From the NCBI GenBank assembly GCA_004563275.1, contig SFSZ01000020.1, positions 1-25,130 of the forward strand: a DNA stretch of 25,130 nt, in the 5' to 3' direction. Below the pieces are notes generated by a model, which ran no database searches, was not told where the DNA came from, and saw only the letters and a list, made by a program, of their open reading frames with translations. Origin of the DNA: a bacterium (GTDB lineage Bacteria > Bacillota_I > Bacilli_A > RF39 > UBA660). A program made the position numbers and the translations under genes. This document shows positions 15,163 through 22,459 of the stretch, piece by piece; positions within the stretch are counted from its first letter, which is position 1, and the number at the start of each line of letters is the position of its first letter.

Positions 15163-16209
15163 ATGAAAAGTAAGAAAGCAAAAAACATATTATTTTTAAT
15201 TATAGTACTAATAGTATTAACATTACTTGGTGGTGGTCTATATTACATTTTATCACCAGAAGATGATAAACCATCAATAATTAAGAAATCTACTACGACA
15301 ACAACTACTAAAGTAGTAAAAATTGTTAATGAAAAAACTGAATCAAGACCCTTTGCTGTTATGATTAATAATGCCCCAGCTGCAAGACCAGTTCAAAGTG
15401 GATTACAAGATGCTTACATCGTTTATGAAATCATTGTTGAAGGTGGCATTACTAGATACATGGCATTATTTTTAGATCAAAATACTGCACGTATCGGTTC
15501 GATTAGAAGTGCAAGACATTATTTCTTAGATTATGCCTTAGAAAATGATGCAATTTATGTTCACTGTGGATATAGTCCTCAAGCTCGTGCTGATTTTTCT
15601 AAATTGGGAGTAGATCGTATTGAAGCTGGCACATCATCTAATAGTTGGAGAGATAAAGAATTAAGAAGTCAAGGTTATGCTTATGAACACACATTATTCA
15701 CAAGTATTGAAAAACTAAATAATAATGTTGGTAAAAAACGTACAAAAAGAAACAATGATTTACTATTAAATTATACAGTTGATGAAGTTGATTTAAGTAA
15801 AATGGAAAACGCTAAACCAGCAAATGAAGTTTTAATTAAATACTCAAACGTTAATAAAACCGGTTACACATATGATGCTGAAAATAAAGTGTATAAAAGA
15901 ACTGTAAATGGTAAAGAACATGTTGATTATGTTACTAAAAATCAATATACTGTAAAAAATATTATTACATATCAAGTAAAAAATACAACTATTGAAGGTG
16001 GCGGAAAAGGGCGTCAAACTATTGATAATATAGGTAGTGGAACAGGCTACTATATAACTGATGGATATGCTGTTCCAATCACTTGGACTAAATCTTCAAG
16101 AAAGAGCCAAACTGTATATAAATATACTAATGGTGAAGAAATTAAATTTAATGATGGAAATACCTTCATTCAAATTCAACCTACAAATCAGGAATTAACC
16201 ATTAATTAG
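15163..16209 (+). CDS. DUF3048 (YerB-like) membrane-anchored protein
   Basis: A 348-residue protein with an N-terminal membrane anchor (9-29), a short Thr-run linker (43-49), and a full DUF3048 domain. The domain shows RPFAVMINN (62-70), ARPVQSGLQDAYIVYE (74-89), VEGGITRYMA (92-101) and IGSIRSARHYFLDYA (111-125). Bacillus YerB is a lipoprotein of this family; here the anchor has no lipobox Cys, so it is probably a transmembrane anchor. The biochemical role of DUF3048 is not established. TAGGAG precedes the ATG. It is followed after 28 nt by a small membrane protein, probably in the same operon. Confidence 0.9.
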   Translation: MKSKKAKNILFLIIVLIVLTLLGGGLYYILSPEDDKPSIIKKSTTTTTTKVVKIVNEKTESRPFAVMINNAPAARPVQSGLQDAYIVYEIIVEGGITRYMALFLDQNTARIGSIRSARHYFLDYALENDAIYVHCGYSPQARADFSKLGVDRIEAGTSSNSWRDKELRSQGYAYEHTLFTSIEKLNNNVGKKRTKRNNDLLLNYTVDEVDLSKMENAKPANEVLIKYSNVNKTGYTYDAENKVYKRTVNGKEHVDYVTKNQYTVKNIITYQVKNTTIEGGGKGRQTIDNIGSGTGYYITDGYAVPITWTKSSRKSQTVYKYTNGEEIKFNDGNTFIQIQPTNQELTIN

Positions 16210-16237
16210 TTATATATAATAAGAATAAGGAGGATAA

Positions 16238-16507
16238 ATGAAAGATTTTATAGTTAATAATTATACAATTATTATAATTGTAGCAGCATTTTTATTATTT
16301 GCATTGATCGGTTTTTTAGTAGATCAATCAAAAAACTCAAAATCAAAAGAAGCTAAAATTTTAACTGAAACAGAAGAAGAAAACAAAGAAACTAAACCAG
16401 AACCTATCGTAGTTCCAGAACCAGAAAGCAAAGAAATTAAACCAGAAAATAAAGAACCAGTTATTGAAATACCAGAAGTAGATGATAAGCCAAAAGATAG
16501 TAAATAG
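16238..16507 (+). CDS. Small single-pass membrane protein with Glu/Lys/Pro tail
   Basis: An 89-residue protein preceded by a strong AAGGAGG. Residues 9-29 form one hydrophobic segment. The rest (30-89) is a low-complexity Glu/Lys/Pro tail with repeated PEP/KPE/EIP-like steps. No family is recognised. The N-terminus is short and lightly charged and the segment is followed by Lys residues (QSKNSKSK), which favours a cytoplasmic tail. It lies between DUF3048 and cdaA and has a terminator overlapping its stop, so it ends the DUF3048 operon. Confidence 0.7.
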   Translation: MKDFIVNNYTIIIIVAAFLLFALIGFLVDQSKNSKSKEAKILTETEEENKETKPEPIVVPEPESKEIKPENKEPVIEIPEVDDKPKDSK

Positions 16508-16521
16508 TCGACTATCTTTTT
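16492..16521 (+). terminator. Terminator overlapping the stop codon at 16507
   Basis: AAAAGATAGT (16492-16501) pairs with ACTATCTTTT (16511-16520), 10 bp, loop of 9 nt containing the TAG stop. The T-run is short (5 T). Confidence 0.7.
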
Positions 16522-16549
16522 CAATTATATAGAATTTTATTAAATAATT

Positions 16550-16558
16550 TGATATAAT
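16550..16558 (+). promoter_or_regulatory. Extended -10 promoter of cdaA-cdaR
   Basis: TGATATAAT: an extended TGn plus perfect TATAAT (16553-16558), 12 nt before AAAGGAG. No good -35 is seen. Confidence 0.65.
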
Positions 16559-16584
16559 AACTATACTACAAAGGAGTGATAAGA

Positions 16585-17403
16585 ATGACAGTATCAACTG
16601 TGTGGGACATAATAACTAAGATAATCGATATAAGTATCGTTTGGTTTATGTTTTATTATCTATTAAAGAATTTAAAAAATAATGTAAAATTAGTTTTAAT
16701 ATTTAAAGGAGTAGCTATCATTATTTTAATTAAAATACTTAGCAACCTTTTAAATCTATATACCATTGGAGTATTACTAGAATACGTAATCTCTTGGGGA
16801 CCACTTGCTTTAATAATTATATTTCAACCAGAAATCAGAAATATTTTAGAAAGTATTGGTCGTAGTCAACTACTAGGAAGACATAAAGTTTTAACAGTAG
16901 ACCAAAGAGAAAGAGTAGTATTTGAAATTACAAATGCTGTTGAATATTTAAAGAGAAACCGTATTGGAGCGTTAATCGTAATTGAAAGAAATGTATCATT
17001 ACAAGAATATATTGAACCAGCTAATAAAATTTATTCAGATATTACTGCTCCATTATTAGAAGCAATTTTCTATCCAGAAAATCCATTACATGATGGTGGA
17101 GTAATTATTCAAGGAGATAAACTTACATGTGCTGGAGCCATCTTTAAAACAAGTATGAATCCAAATGTAAGTAAAAAATTAGGAACAAGACATCGTGCCG
17201 CCTTAGGTATAGCTGAAGAAACAGATGCTATTGCTTTAGTAGTATCAGAAGAAACTGGTCGAATCAGTATAGCTGTTGATAATTCATTAAATTATAACTT
17301 AACCTTAGAAGAATTCAAATTAATGCTTCTAGATGAATTAAAACCTAAAATGGAAGTATTCTATGATGCCGACGAAAGTGAAGAAGGTGATCAAGATGAG
17401 TAA
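16585..17403 (+). CDS. cdaA: Diadenylate cyclase CdaA
   Basis: CdaA makes c-di-AMP from two ATP at the membrane. The 272-residue protein has three N-terminal hydrophobic segments (about 10-80), then a DAC domain: FQPEIRNILE (80-89), the DGA-type motif as LHDGGVII (168-175, the usual Ala is Gly), and GTRHRAALGI (200-209) with the RHR motif. The start is ATG 16585: the in-frame GTG at 16576 lies inside the AAAGGAG ribosome-binding site. Its last 8 nt overlap cdaR (ATGAGTAA), so the two are translationally coupled. The canonical partner glmM is not next; a different phosphohexomutase gene lies 3.4 kb downstream. Confidence 0.96.
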   Translation: MTVSTVWDIITKIIDISIVWFMFYYLLKNLKNNVKLVLIFKGVAIIILIKILSNLLNLYTIGVLLEYVISWGPLALIIIFQPEIRNILESIGRSQLLGRHKVLTVDQRERVVFEITNAVEYLKRNRIGALIVIERNVSLQEYIEPANKIYSDITAPLLEAIFYPENPLHDGGVIIQGDKLTCAGAIFKTSMNPNVSKKLGTRHRAALGIAEETDAIALVVSEETGRISIAVDNSLNYNLTLEEFKLMLLDELKPKMEVFYDADESEEGDQDE

Positions 17404-18757
17404 GATTTTTAGTCCAATAATCGCATTATTTAAATTCATTTATAAAATAATAGATAAGTTTATTGTTGTGCCAATAAGTAGATTAGTTTATCGTTTAAAT
17501 GAATTAAGTAGAAACAATAGTGGTAAATTCGAAAAAATATTAAATAGACCTAATGTTTTAATATATGTATCATTACTTTGTGCTATCGCCTTATTTATCT
17601 TAATTGATAGTAAAACGATTTCACTTGTAAGTAACGAAGCAGAAGTATTAACCGACCAAGTTGTAAATGTTATTTATAATGAAGAAGCTTATGTTGTAGA
17701 AGGAGTTCCATCCACTGTAGATATTACCTTAATTGGTCGTAAGAGTGACTTATACTTAGCAAAACAAATTGGAGAACATGAAGTAGTATTAGATTTAAGT
17801 GATTATAGTACAGGAACATATAAAGTAAAATTGAATTATAATCATAGCATTGATTCAATAAATTATAAATTAGATCCAAGTACAGTCACAGTAAAAATAA
17901 GTGAAAAAATAAGTCAAGTTAAAACAATTACTTATGATTTATTAAATGAAGATCAATTAGATAAAAAATTAAGTATTAAAGATGTAACATTAGATCGTAG
18001 TGAAATAATTGTTAAAGGTTCAGAAGAAACCCTAAATAGAATTGCTAAAGTTAAAGCATTAATTGACTTAAAAGCAGCAAATTTAACTGAAAAAGGAACA
18101 TTTACTGTAGATTCAATTATCTTAGTTGCTTATGCAAATGATGGTTCAATTATTAATAATGTTGAAATAGTTCCATCAAAGATAAGCGCCTCAGTTAAAG
18201 TTGACTCATATTATGCTGAATTACCTGTCAAAGTGGTTTCAGAAGGTACATTAACATCAGGATATGCCATGAGTAGTGCTGTAAGTTCAGTAACTAAAGT
18301 TGGTGTATATGGCGATGAAGAAGCTATCAAAGCATTAAGTTACATTGAAGCAAAAATAAACGTTGATGGATTAAGTTCGAATAAGACATATAGTGTAACT
18401 TTAACTAAACCATCAGGAGTTCGTTATATGACCGAAAATAGTACTAATATTGATGTAAAATTAGAAACCGAAACAAGTAAAGAATTTAATGGCATTCAAA
18501 TTGCTTATCTAAATTTAGGTAATGGTTATATTGCTTCTGCCTTATCGGAATCAGATCGAACCATAACCGTAATTGCCAAAGGTGTTACTAGCGTTCTTAA
18601 CAATCTAAGTGATAAGAACATTAAAGCTGAAATAGATTTAAGTGGATACACAGCCGGAACCTATAATGTTCCAGTTAAAGTAAAAACCGATGATGTAAGA
18701 GTTTCACTAGTTGCAAAAACAACGACAATTAGAGTTAAAATCATCGCAAAAGGGTAG
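17396..18757 (+). CDS. cdaR: CdaA regulatory protein CdaR (YbbR domains)
   Basis: CdaR binds CdaA and modulates c-di-AMP synthesis. The 453-residue protein has a cytoplasmic N-terminus, one membrane segment (53-70), and an extracytoplasmic part made of about four YbbR repeats. The repeats end in VKISE, SVKVD, DVKLE and RVKIIAKG-like strands. The start is ATG 17396 with AGAAGGTGA upstream. The longer frame from 17363 would run deep into cdaA and is not needed. Pairing with CdaA is the standard Firmicutes arrangement. Confidence 0.94.
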   Translation: MSKIFSPIIALFKFIYKIIDKFIVVPISRLVYRLNELSRNNSGKFEKILNRPNVLIYVSLLCAIALFILIDSKTISLVSNEAEVLTDQVVNVIYNEEAYVVEGVPSTVDITLIGRKSDLYLAKQIGEHEVVLDLSDYSTGTYKVKLNYNHSIDSINYKLDPSTVTVKISEKISQVKTITYDLLNEDQLDKKLSIKDVTLDRSEIIVKGSEETLNRIAKVKALIDLKAANLTEKGTFTVDSIILVAYANDGSIINNVEIVPSKISASVKVDSYYAELPVKVVSEGTLTSGYAMSSAVSSVTKVGVYGDEEAIKALSYIEAKINVDGLSSNKTYSVTLTKPSGVRYMTENSTNIDVKLETETSKEFNGIQIAYLNLGNGYIASALSESDRTITVIAKGVTSVLNNLSDKNIKAEIDLSGYTAGTYNVPVKVKTDDVRVSLVAKTTTIRVKIIAKG

Positions 18758-18777
18758 TTAAAACTACCTTTTTTTTT
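18749..18777 (+). terminator. Terminator overlapping the cdaR stop codon
   Basis: GGTAGT (18753-18758) / ACTACC (18763-18768) with flanking A/T pairs, loop TAAA, and nine T (18769-18777). The TAG stop (18755-18757) is in the stem. Confidence 0.88.
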
Positions 18778-18793
18778 CACTTTGTGATAGTAT

Positions 18794-18799
18794 TATAAT
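18794..18799 (+). promoter_or_regulatory. Possible -10 box of the prepilin-gpmI-pmm operon
   Basis: A perfect TATAAT 18 nt before the prepilin ATG. The -35 position falls in the terminator T-run, so no clear -35 exists. Confidence 0.45.
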
Positions 18800-18811
18800 A
18801 GGGTGGAGAAA

Positions 18812-19243
18812 ATGAATAAAAAAGGATTTACCTTAGTAGAATTAATCTCAGTTGTCGTTTTATTATCTATAATATTAATTTTAGTAATACCCGCATATAC
18901 TCAAATAGAAGGGCAAATAAAAAATAGTAATTTAAAAAATAAAAAAAGCATGATAAGTAACGCTATGCTTGAATATGCTAATGCTAATCTTTTAGATAAA
19001 TTAAAACCATTAGGTCAAACTGGAACTAATGAATTATATTATTCTTTAGATTATATAATAGCAAATAATATCTTTGCCGCCAGTGAAACTGACTCACAAG
19101 GAAATAAAATATTTTTAAATCCCATAACCAATGATAAATTGTATGGCTGCATAAAAGTTACATATGATGTAAATAAGTTTGAAGTAAAAACAGAATTTAT
19201 AGATAAAAATAATCAAGCAGAGATGGATAACTGTAAAGGATAA
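18812..19243 (+). CDS. Type IV-like prepilin (pseudopilin)
   Basis: The 143-residue protein starts with a 5-residue leader MNKKG, then FTLVELISVVVLL. That gives a prepilin peptidase site G5|F6 with the conserved Glu at mature position 5 (Glu10). Residues 11-28 are the hydrophobic assembly helix. The head domain (about 45-143) has two Cys (113, 141) that could form the usual C-terminal disulfide loop. The start is ATG 18812 (GGTGGAG upstream); the GTG at 18803 overlaps the ribosome-binding site. The peptidase and platform protein for assembly are at 22460-24963. It sits oddly in front of gpmI, 12 nt apart. Whether it is a major or minor pilin cannot be told. Confidence 0.9.
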   Translation: MNKKGFTLVELISVVVLLSIILILVIPAYTQIEGQIKNSNLKNKKSMISNAMLEYANANLLDKLKPLGQTGTNELYYSLDYIIANNIFAASETDSQGNKIFLNPITNDKLYGCIKVTYDVNKFEVKTEFIDKNNQAEMDNCKG

Positions 19244-19255
19244 AAGGAGAATAAA

Positions 19256-20770
19256 ATGAAAAAAATATTAATGATAATTTTAGATGGCTTTGGTATTAGA
19301 GAAAATGAACATGGTAATGCTGTTAAACTTGCTAACATGGAGTTTTTCAATAGCTTATGGAATAAATATCCACATGCTTTATTAGAAGCATCAGAAGAAG
19401 CAGTTGGACTACCTCATGGTCAATTTGGTAATAGTGAAGTATGCCACCAAGTTATTGGTTTAGGTAAAAAGATAAACCAAAAAATAACTATTATAAGCGA
19501 AGAAGTCGAACATAAAAGAATCTTAAAAAATGAACAATTTCAATCTTTAATTGAACACGTTAAAACCAATCATGGAACACTTCACTTAATGGGTTTGCTA
19601 TCTGATGGTGGAGTTCATTCCAATATCAATTATATGAAAGGTTTAATCCCAATATTTAAAGAGCAAGGCATCGAAAGAATTGTTTTTCATGCTATTACTG
19701 ATGGAAGAGATACATATTCCAAATCAAGTATTAAATTCCTAAATGAAATGTCAAATCTTTTACAAGAAAATCAAATAGGTGAAATTGGCACTGTCTGCGG
19801 TAGATACTATGCAATGGATCGTGATAATAAATGGGATCGTACTCAAAAATATTATGATTTAGTTATGCGTGGAAGTGGTTTTAAAGTTTTAAATATCAAT
19901 ACTGCTATAAATAATTGTTACAAAAAAGGTATAACAGATGAATTCTTACCTCCAATGCTTTTAACAGAAAATACTAAAATCGAAGATCATGATGCTCTAT
20001 TATGGCTAAACTTTAGACCAGATCGTGCTAGACAAATTTTAAATGCTTTAAGTGATCCAGAATTCAAAGAATTTAATATTGTCCCTAAAGTAAATTTCAA
20101 AGTATGGAATATGTTTAAACAAGATGATGTTCAAAATGTAACATCACTTTATGAAACTGATAAACAAGATTTATATCCAATTGGTAAATATTTTTCTGAT
20201 TTAGGTTTAACCCAAGCTAGAATTGCTGAAACAGAAAAATATTCACATGTAACATACTTCTTTAATTCTGAATTAGCAAAAAAATTTCCGGGTTGCGATA
20301 ACTACTTAGTAAACAGTCCTAAAGTTGCTACATATGATCAAACTCCATTAATGAGTGCCAAAGAAGTAACAAATAAAGTTGTATCAGCACTAGAAAAAGA
20401 TTATAACTTTATCTTAGTAAATTATGCTAATCCTGATATGCTAGGACATACAGGTAATCTAGATGCTACTATCGAATCACTTAAAGGATTAGACGAATTA
20501 TTAAAAACAGTTATAACTGCTGCTGAAGATAACTTCTATAAAGTATTTATATTAGCAGACCACGGTAACTGTGATGAAATGTTAACACCAGATAATGAGA
20601 AGATTACCACTCATAGTTTATCAAAAGTACCATTTATTATAACTGATGAAAATATTAAAATAAAAAAAGAAGGCGACTTAACAAATGTAGCTCCGACTTT
20701 ACTAAAGTATATGGATATCGCCTTACCAAAAGGAATGGAAGAATCAAAAGACTTATTCTATGAAGAATAA
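19256..20770 (+). CDS. gpmI: 2,3-bisphosphoglycerate-independent phosphoglycerate mutase
   Basis: GpmI interconverts 3- and 2-phosphoglycerate in glycolysis with two Mn2+ ions. The 504-residue length is normal. Motifs seen are metal-binding Asp10 in LDGFG, the nucleophile Ser60 in GNSEV, LLSDGGVHS, HAITDGRDT, GRYYAMDRDNKWDRT, NFRPDRARQI, NPDMLGHTG and ADHGNCDEM. The loop around the nucleophile differs from the usual GNSEVGHxxIGAGR: here it is GNSEVCHQVIGLGKK. AAAGGAG precedes the ATG, only 12 nt after the prepilin stop, so it is in the prepilin operon. Confidence 0.95.
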   Translation: MKKILMIILDGFGIRENEHGNAVKLANMEFFNSLWNKYPHALLEASEEAVGLPHGQFGNSEVCHQVIGLGKKINQKITIISEEVEHKRILKNEQFQSLIEHVKTNHGTLHLMGLLSDGGVHSNINYMKGLIPIFKEQGIERIVFHAITDGRDTYSKSSIKFLNEMSNLLQENQIGEIGTVCGRYYAMDRDNKWDRTQKYYDLVMRGSGFKVLNINTAINNCYKKGITDEFLPPMLLTENTKIEDHDALLWLNFRPDRARQILNALSDPEFKEFNIVPKVNFKVWNMFKQDDVQNVTSLYETDKQDLYPIGKYFSDLGLTQARIAETEKYSHVTYFFNSELAKKFPGCDNYLVNSPKVATYDQTPLMSAKEVTNKVVSALEKDYNFILVNYANPDMLGHTGNLDATIESLKGLDELLKTVITAAEDNFYKVFILADHGNCDEMLTPDNEKITTHSLSKVPFIITDENIKIKKEGDLTNVAPTLLKYMDIALPKGMEESKDLFYEE

Positions 20771-20780
20771 AGAGGTGTTT

Positions 20781-22133
20781 ATGGATTACAATATATTAAG
20801 AGAAAATGATATAAGAGGGAATTACCCCAAACAAATAAATAAAGAAGTAGCTAAAAGACTTGGCGAGTCTTGGAGTTATTATCTAAAAGAAAATAATATA
20901 TCTAAATGCATTATTGGTCATGATAATAGATTAAGTAGTGAAGAACTATCAGAAACTTTAATTAATACAATTTTAAGTAGTGGAATAGATGTTTATGATG
21001 TAGGTTTAGTTACAACCCCAATGTTTAATTATGCCAGTATGCAAAATGATATTCCCTATGGAATTATGATAACTGCAAGTCATAATCGTGCTTCAGATAA
21101 CGGATTTAAAATATTTGGTGAAAACTTTTTACACTTAGCTCAAGATGAATTGAAAAAATTATACAAAATATTTAAATCTGATAAAAAAATAGATGGAGAA
21201 GGAAAATTAACAGAAATAACTATCAAAAAAGATTACATAAATATGATGCTATCTAAATTTCCACAAATGAATGATGTAAGTGTTGTAGTAGACTGTGGTA
21301 ATGGAACCGCAAGTATTGTTATCAAAGAAATATTATCAAAATTATTTTTAAATGTAACATACTTAAATTGTGAAAGTGATGGCTCATTCCCTGTCCATAA
21401 TCCTGATCCAAATGTTGAAGAAAATTTAAAATGGCTTAAAGATTTAGTAAAACTAAAAAAAGCTGATTTAGGTATCGCAGTTGATGGAGACTGTGACAGA
21501 GTAGGAATAGTTGATGAAAAAGGTAACACTATATTTACCGATTATTTAATTGCTATATATGCCAATGAAGTAATTCCTTATGCCGAAAATAAAAATGTTA
21601 TCGTCGATGTAAAATGTTCAGTTGCTATTCCTCATGAAATTGATAAAATCGGTGGTAATCCAATAATGGTCAAAAATGGATCCGCATACATTGAAGGAAG
21701 AATGCATGATATTCCTGCACTTATTGGTGGAGAATATTCTGGACATGTTTTCTTTAAAGATGAATATTTTGGCTATGACGATGGAATATATGCTGGTCTT
21801 AGATTAGCAAGAATTCTTCACAAAACAAAAATACCTGCAAGTACTCTTACTGAAGGTATGGAAAAATATGAAAGTACTACTGAGATTAGATTAGAAGTAG
21901 ATGACGACATTAAAGTAGAAGTAGTTAATAAAGTTATCGACTATGCCTTAAGTAGAAATTATAAATGTAATTTAGATGATGGTGTCAGAGTAGATTATGA
22001 CGATGGTTTTGCTCTTATCAGAAAAAGTAATACCGGACCATTCATAACTATGAGATATGAAGCATCAACTAAAGAAAAATTAAACCAAAGACAAAAAGAA
22101 TTTACTGCTGTTATAAATAAATATCTTAAATAA
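20781..22133 (+). CDS. Phosphomannomutase/phosphoglucomutase
   Basis: This alpha-D-phosphohexomutase of 450 residues moves phosphate between C1 and C6 of glucose or mannose phosphates, feeding cell-envelope sugar precursors. It has the phosphoserine loop TASHN with Ser100, the metal loop DGDCDR (235-240), the sugar-binding loop GGEYSGH (316-322) and a phosphate-binding loop KSNTGP near the C-terminus. The GGExSGH and SNTxP loops fit the AlgC/ManB group rather than GlmM. The start is ATG 20781 with AGAGGTG upstream. It lies 10 nt after gpmI, in one operon. Its terminator (22143-22170) lies inside the opposite-strand gene. Confidence 0.92.
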   Translation: MDYNILRENDIRGNYPKQINKEVAKRLGESWSYYLKENNISKCIIGHDNRLSSEELSETLINTILSSGIDVYDVGLVTTPMFNYASMQNDIPYGIMITASHNRASDNGFKIFGENFLHLAQDELKKLYKIFKSDKKIDGEGKLTEITIKKDYINMMLSKFPQMNDVSVVVDCGNGTASIVIKEILSKLFLNVTYLNCESDGSFPVHNPDPNVEENLKWLKDLVKLKKADLGIAVDGDCDRVGIVDEKGNTIFTDYLIAIYANEVIPYAENKNVIVDVKCSVAIPHEIDKIGGNPIMVKNGSAYIEGRMHDIPALIGGEYSGHVFFKDEYFGYDDGIYAGLRLARILHKTKIPASTLTEGMEKYESTTEIRLEVDDDIKVEVVNKVIDYALSRNYKCNLDDGVRVDYDDGFALIRKSNTGPFITMRYEASTKEKLNQRQKEFTAVINKYLK

Positions 22134-22362
22134 AAAATGTCGGATTATTGTTAGATACAATAATCTTTTTCTTTTCTTCCGGTTTACTTATTTCCTTAGA
22201 AGTATTATTACTTATAACTTTATTATTTTTTTTCTTAACAAAATTATAAACATTTTTAACTAAAGGTTTACTATCTCTATAAATAGGAATAACTTGCCCA
22301 GCTATTCTTAAAGTTTTATTAAGGCCAAACAATAGCCTAGTAAATGCACCATAATTATTCAT
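22126..22362 (-). CDS. Small basic protein, possibly YqfQ/VrrA-like
   Basis: A 78-residue protein on the minus strand. Residues about 1-45 (RLLFGLNKTLRIAGQVIP, KPLVKNVYNF) follow the pattern NxxKxLxxAxQVxP...PLVKN that I associate with the YqfQ/VrrA family. The rest is a Lys/Asn/Ser-rich tail. The family function is not established. AAGTAGG lies upstream of the start codon. Its last 8 nt overlap the end of the phosphohexomutase gene, and its 3' coding part carries that gene's terminator. It is divergent from the pilus platform gene, sharing a ~100-nt promoter region. The family match is by eye only. Confidence 0.6.
   Translation of the reverse strand: MNNYGAFTRLLFGLNKTLRIAGQVIPIYRDSKPLVKNVYNFVKKKNNKVISNNTSKEISKPEEKKKIIVSNNNPTFFI
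22143..22170 (+). terminator. Terminator of the prepilin-gpmI-phosphohexomutase operon
   Basis: A perfect 9-bp stem GATTATTGT (22143-22151) / ACAATAATC (22157-22165) with loop TAGAT, then TTTTTC and more T. It lies within the coding region of the minus-strand gene 22126-22362. Confidence 0.85.
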
Positions 22363-22406
22363 AGAAACCTACTTTCAAAATATTATATGATATTATATAA
22401 AAATAT

Positions 22407-22434
22407 TTTACATCGATTTTTTTTATGTTATAAT
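22407..22434 (+). promoter_or_regulatory. Promoter of the pilus platform-prepilin peptidase operon
   Basis: TTTACA (22407-22412), a 16-bp spacer, and a perfect TATAAT (22429-22434) with an extended TG (22426-22427). Confidence 0.78.
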
Positions 22435-22459
22435 GTATAAGAGAATAGAGGGCATTTAA

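Noticed and set aside
16324..16597. Two minus-strand frames over the small Glu/Lys/Pro gene
   Set aside because: Their Ser- or Phe/Trp-rich products are shadows of the low-complexity tail, with no ribosome-binding site.
20781..22133. GlmM, as expected after cdaA-cdaR
   Set aside because: The sugar loop GGEYSGH and the phosphate loop SNTGP fit the phosphomannomutase/phosphoglucomutase group, and the gene is not adjacent to cdaR.
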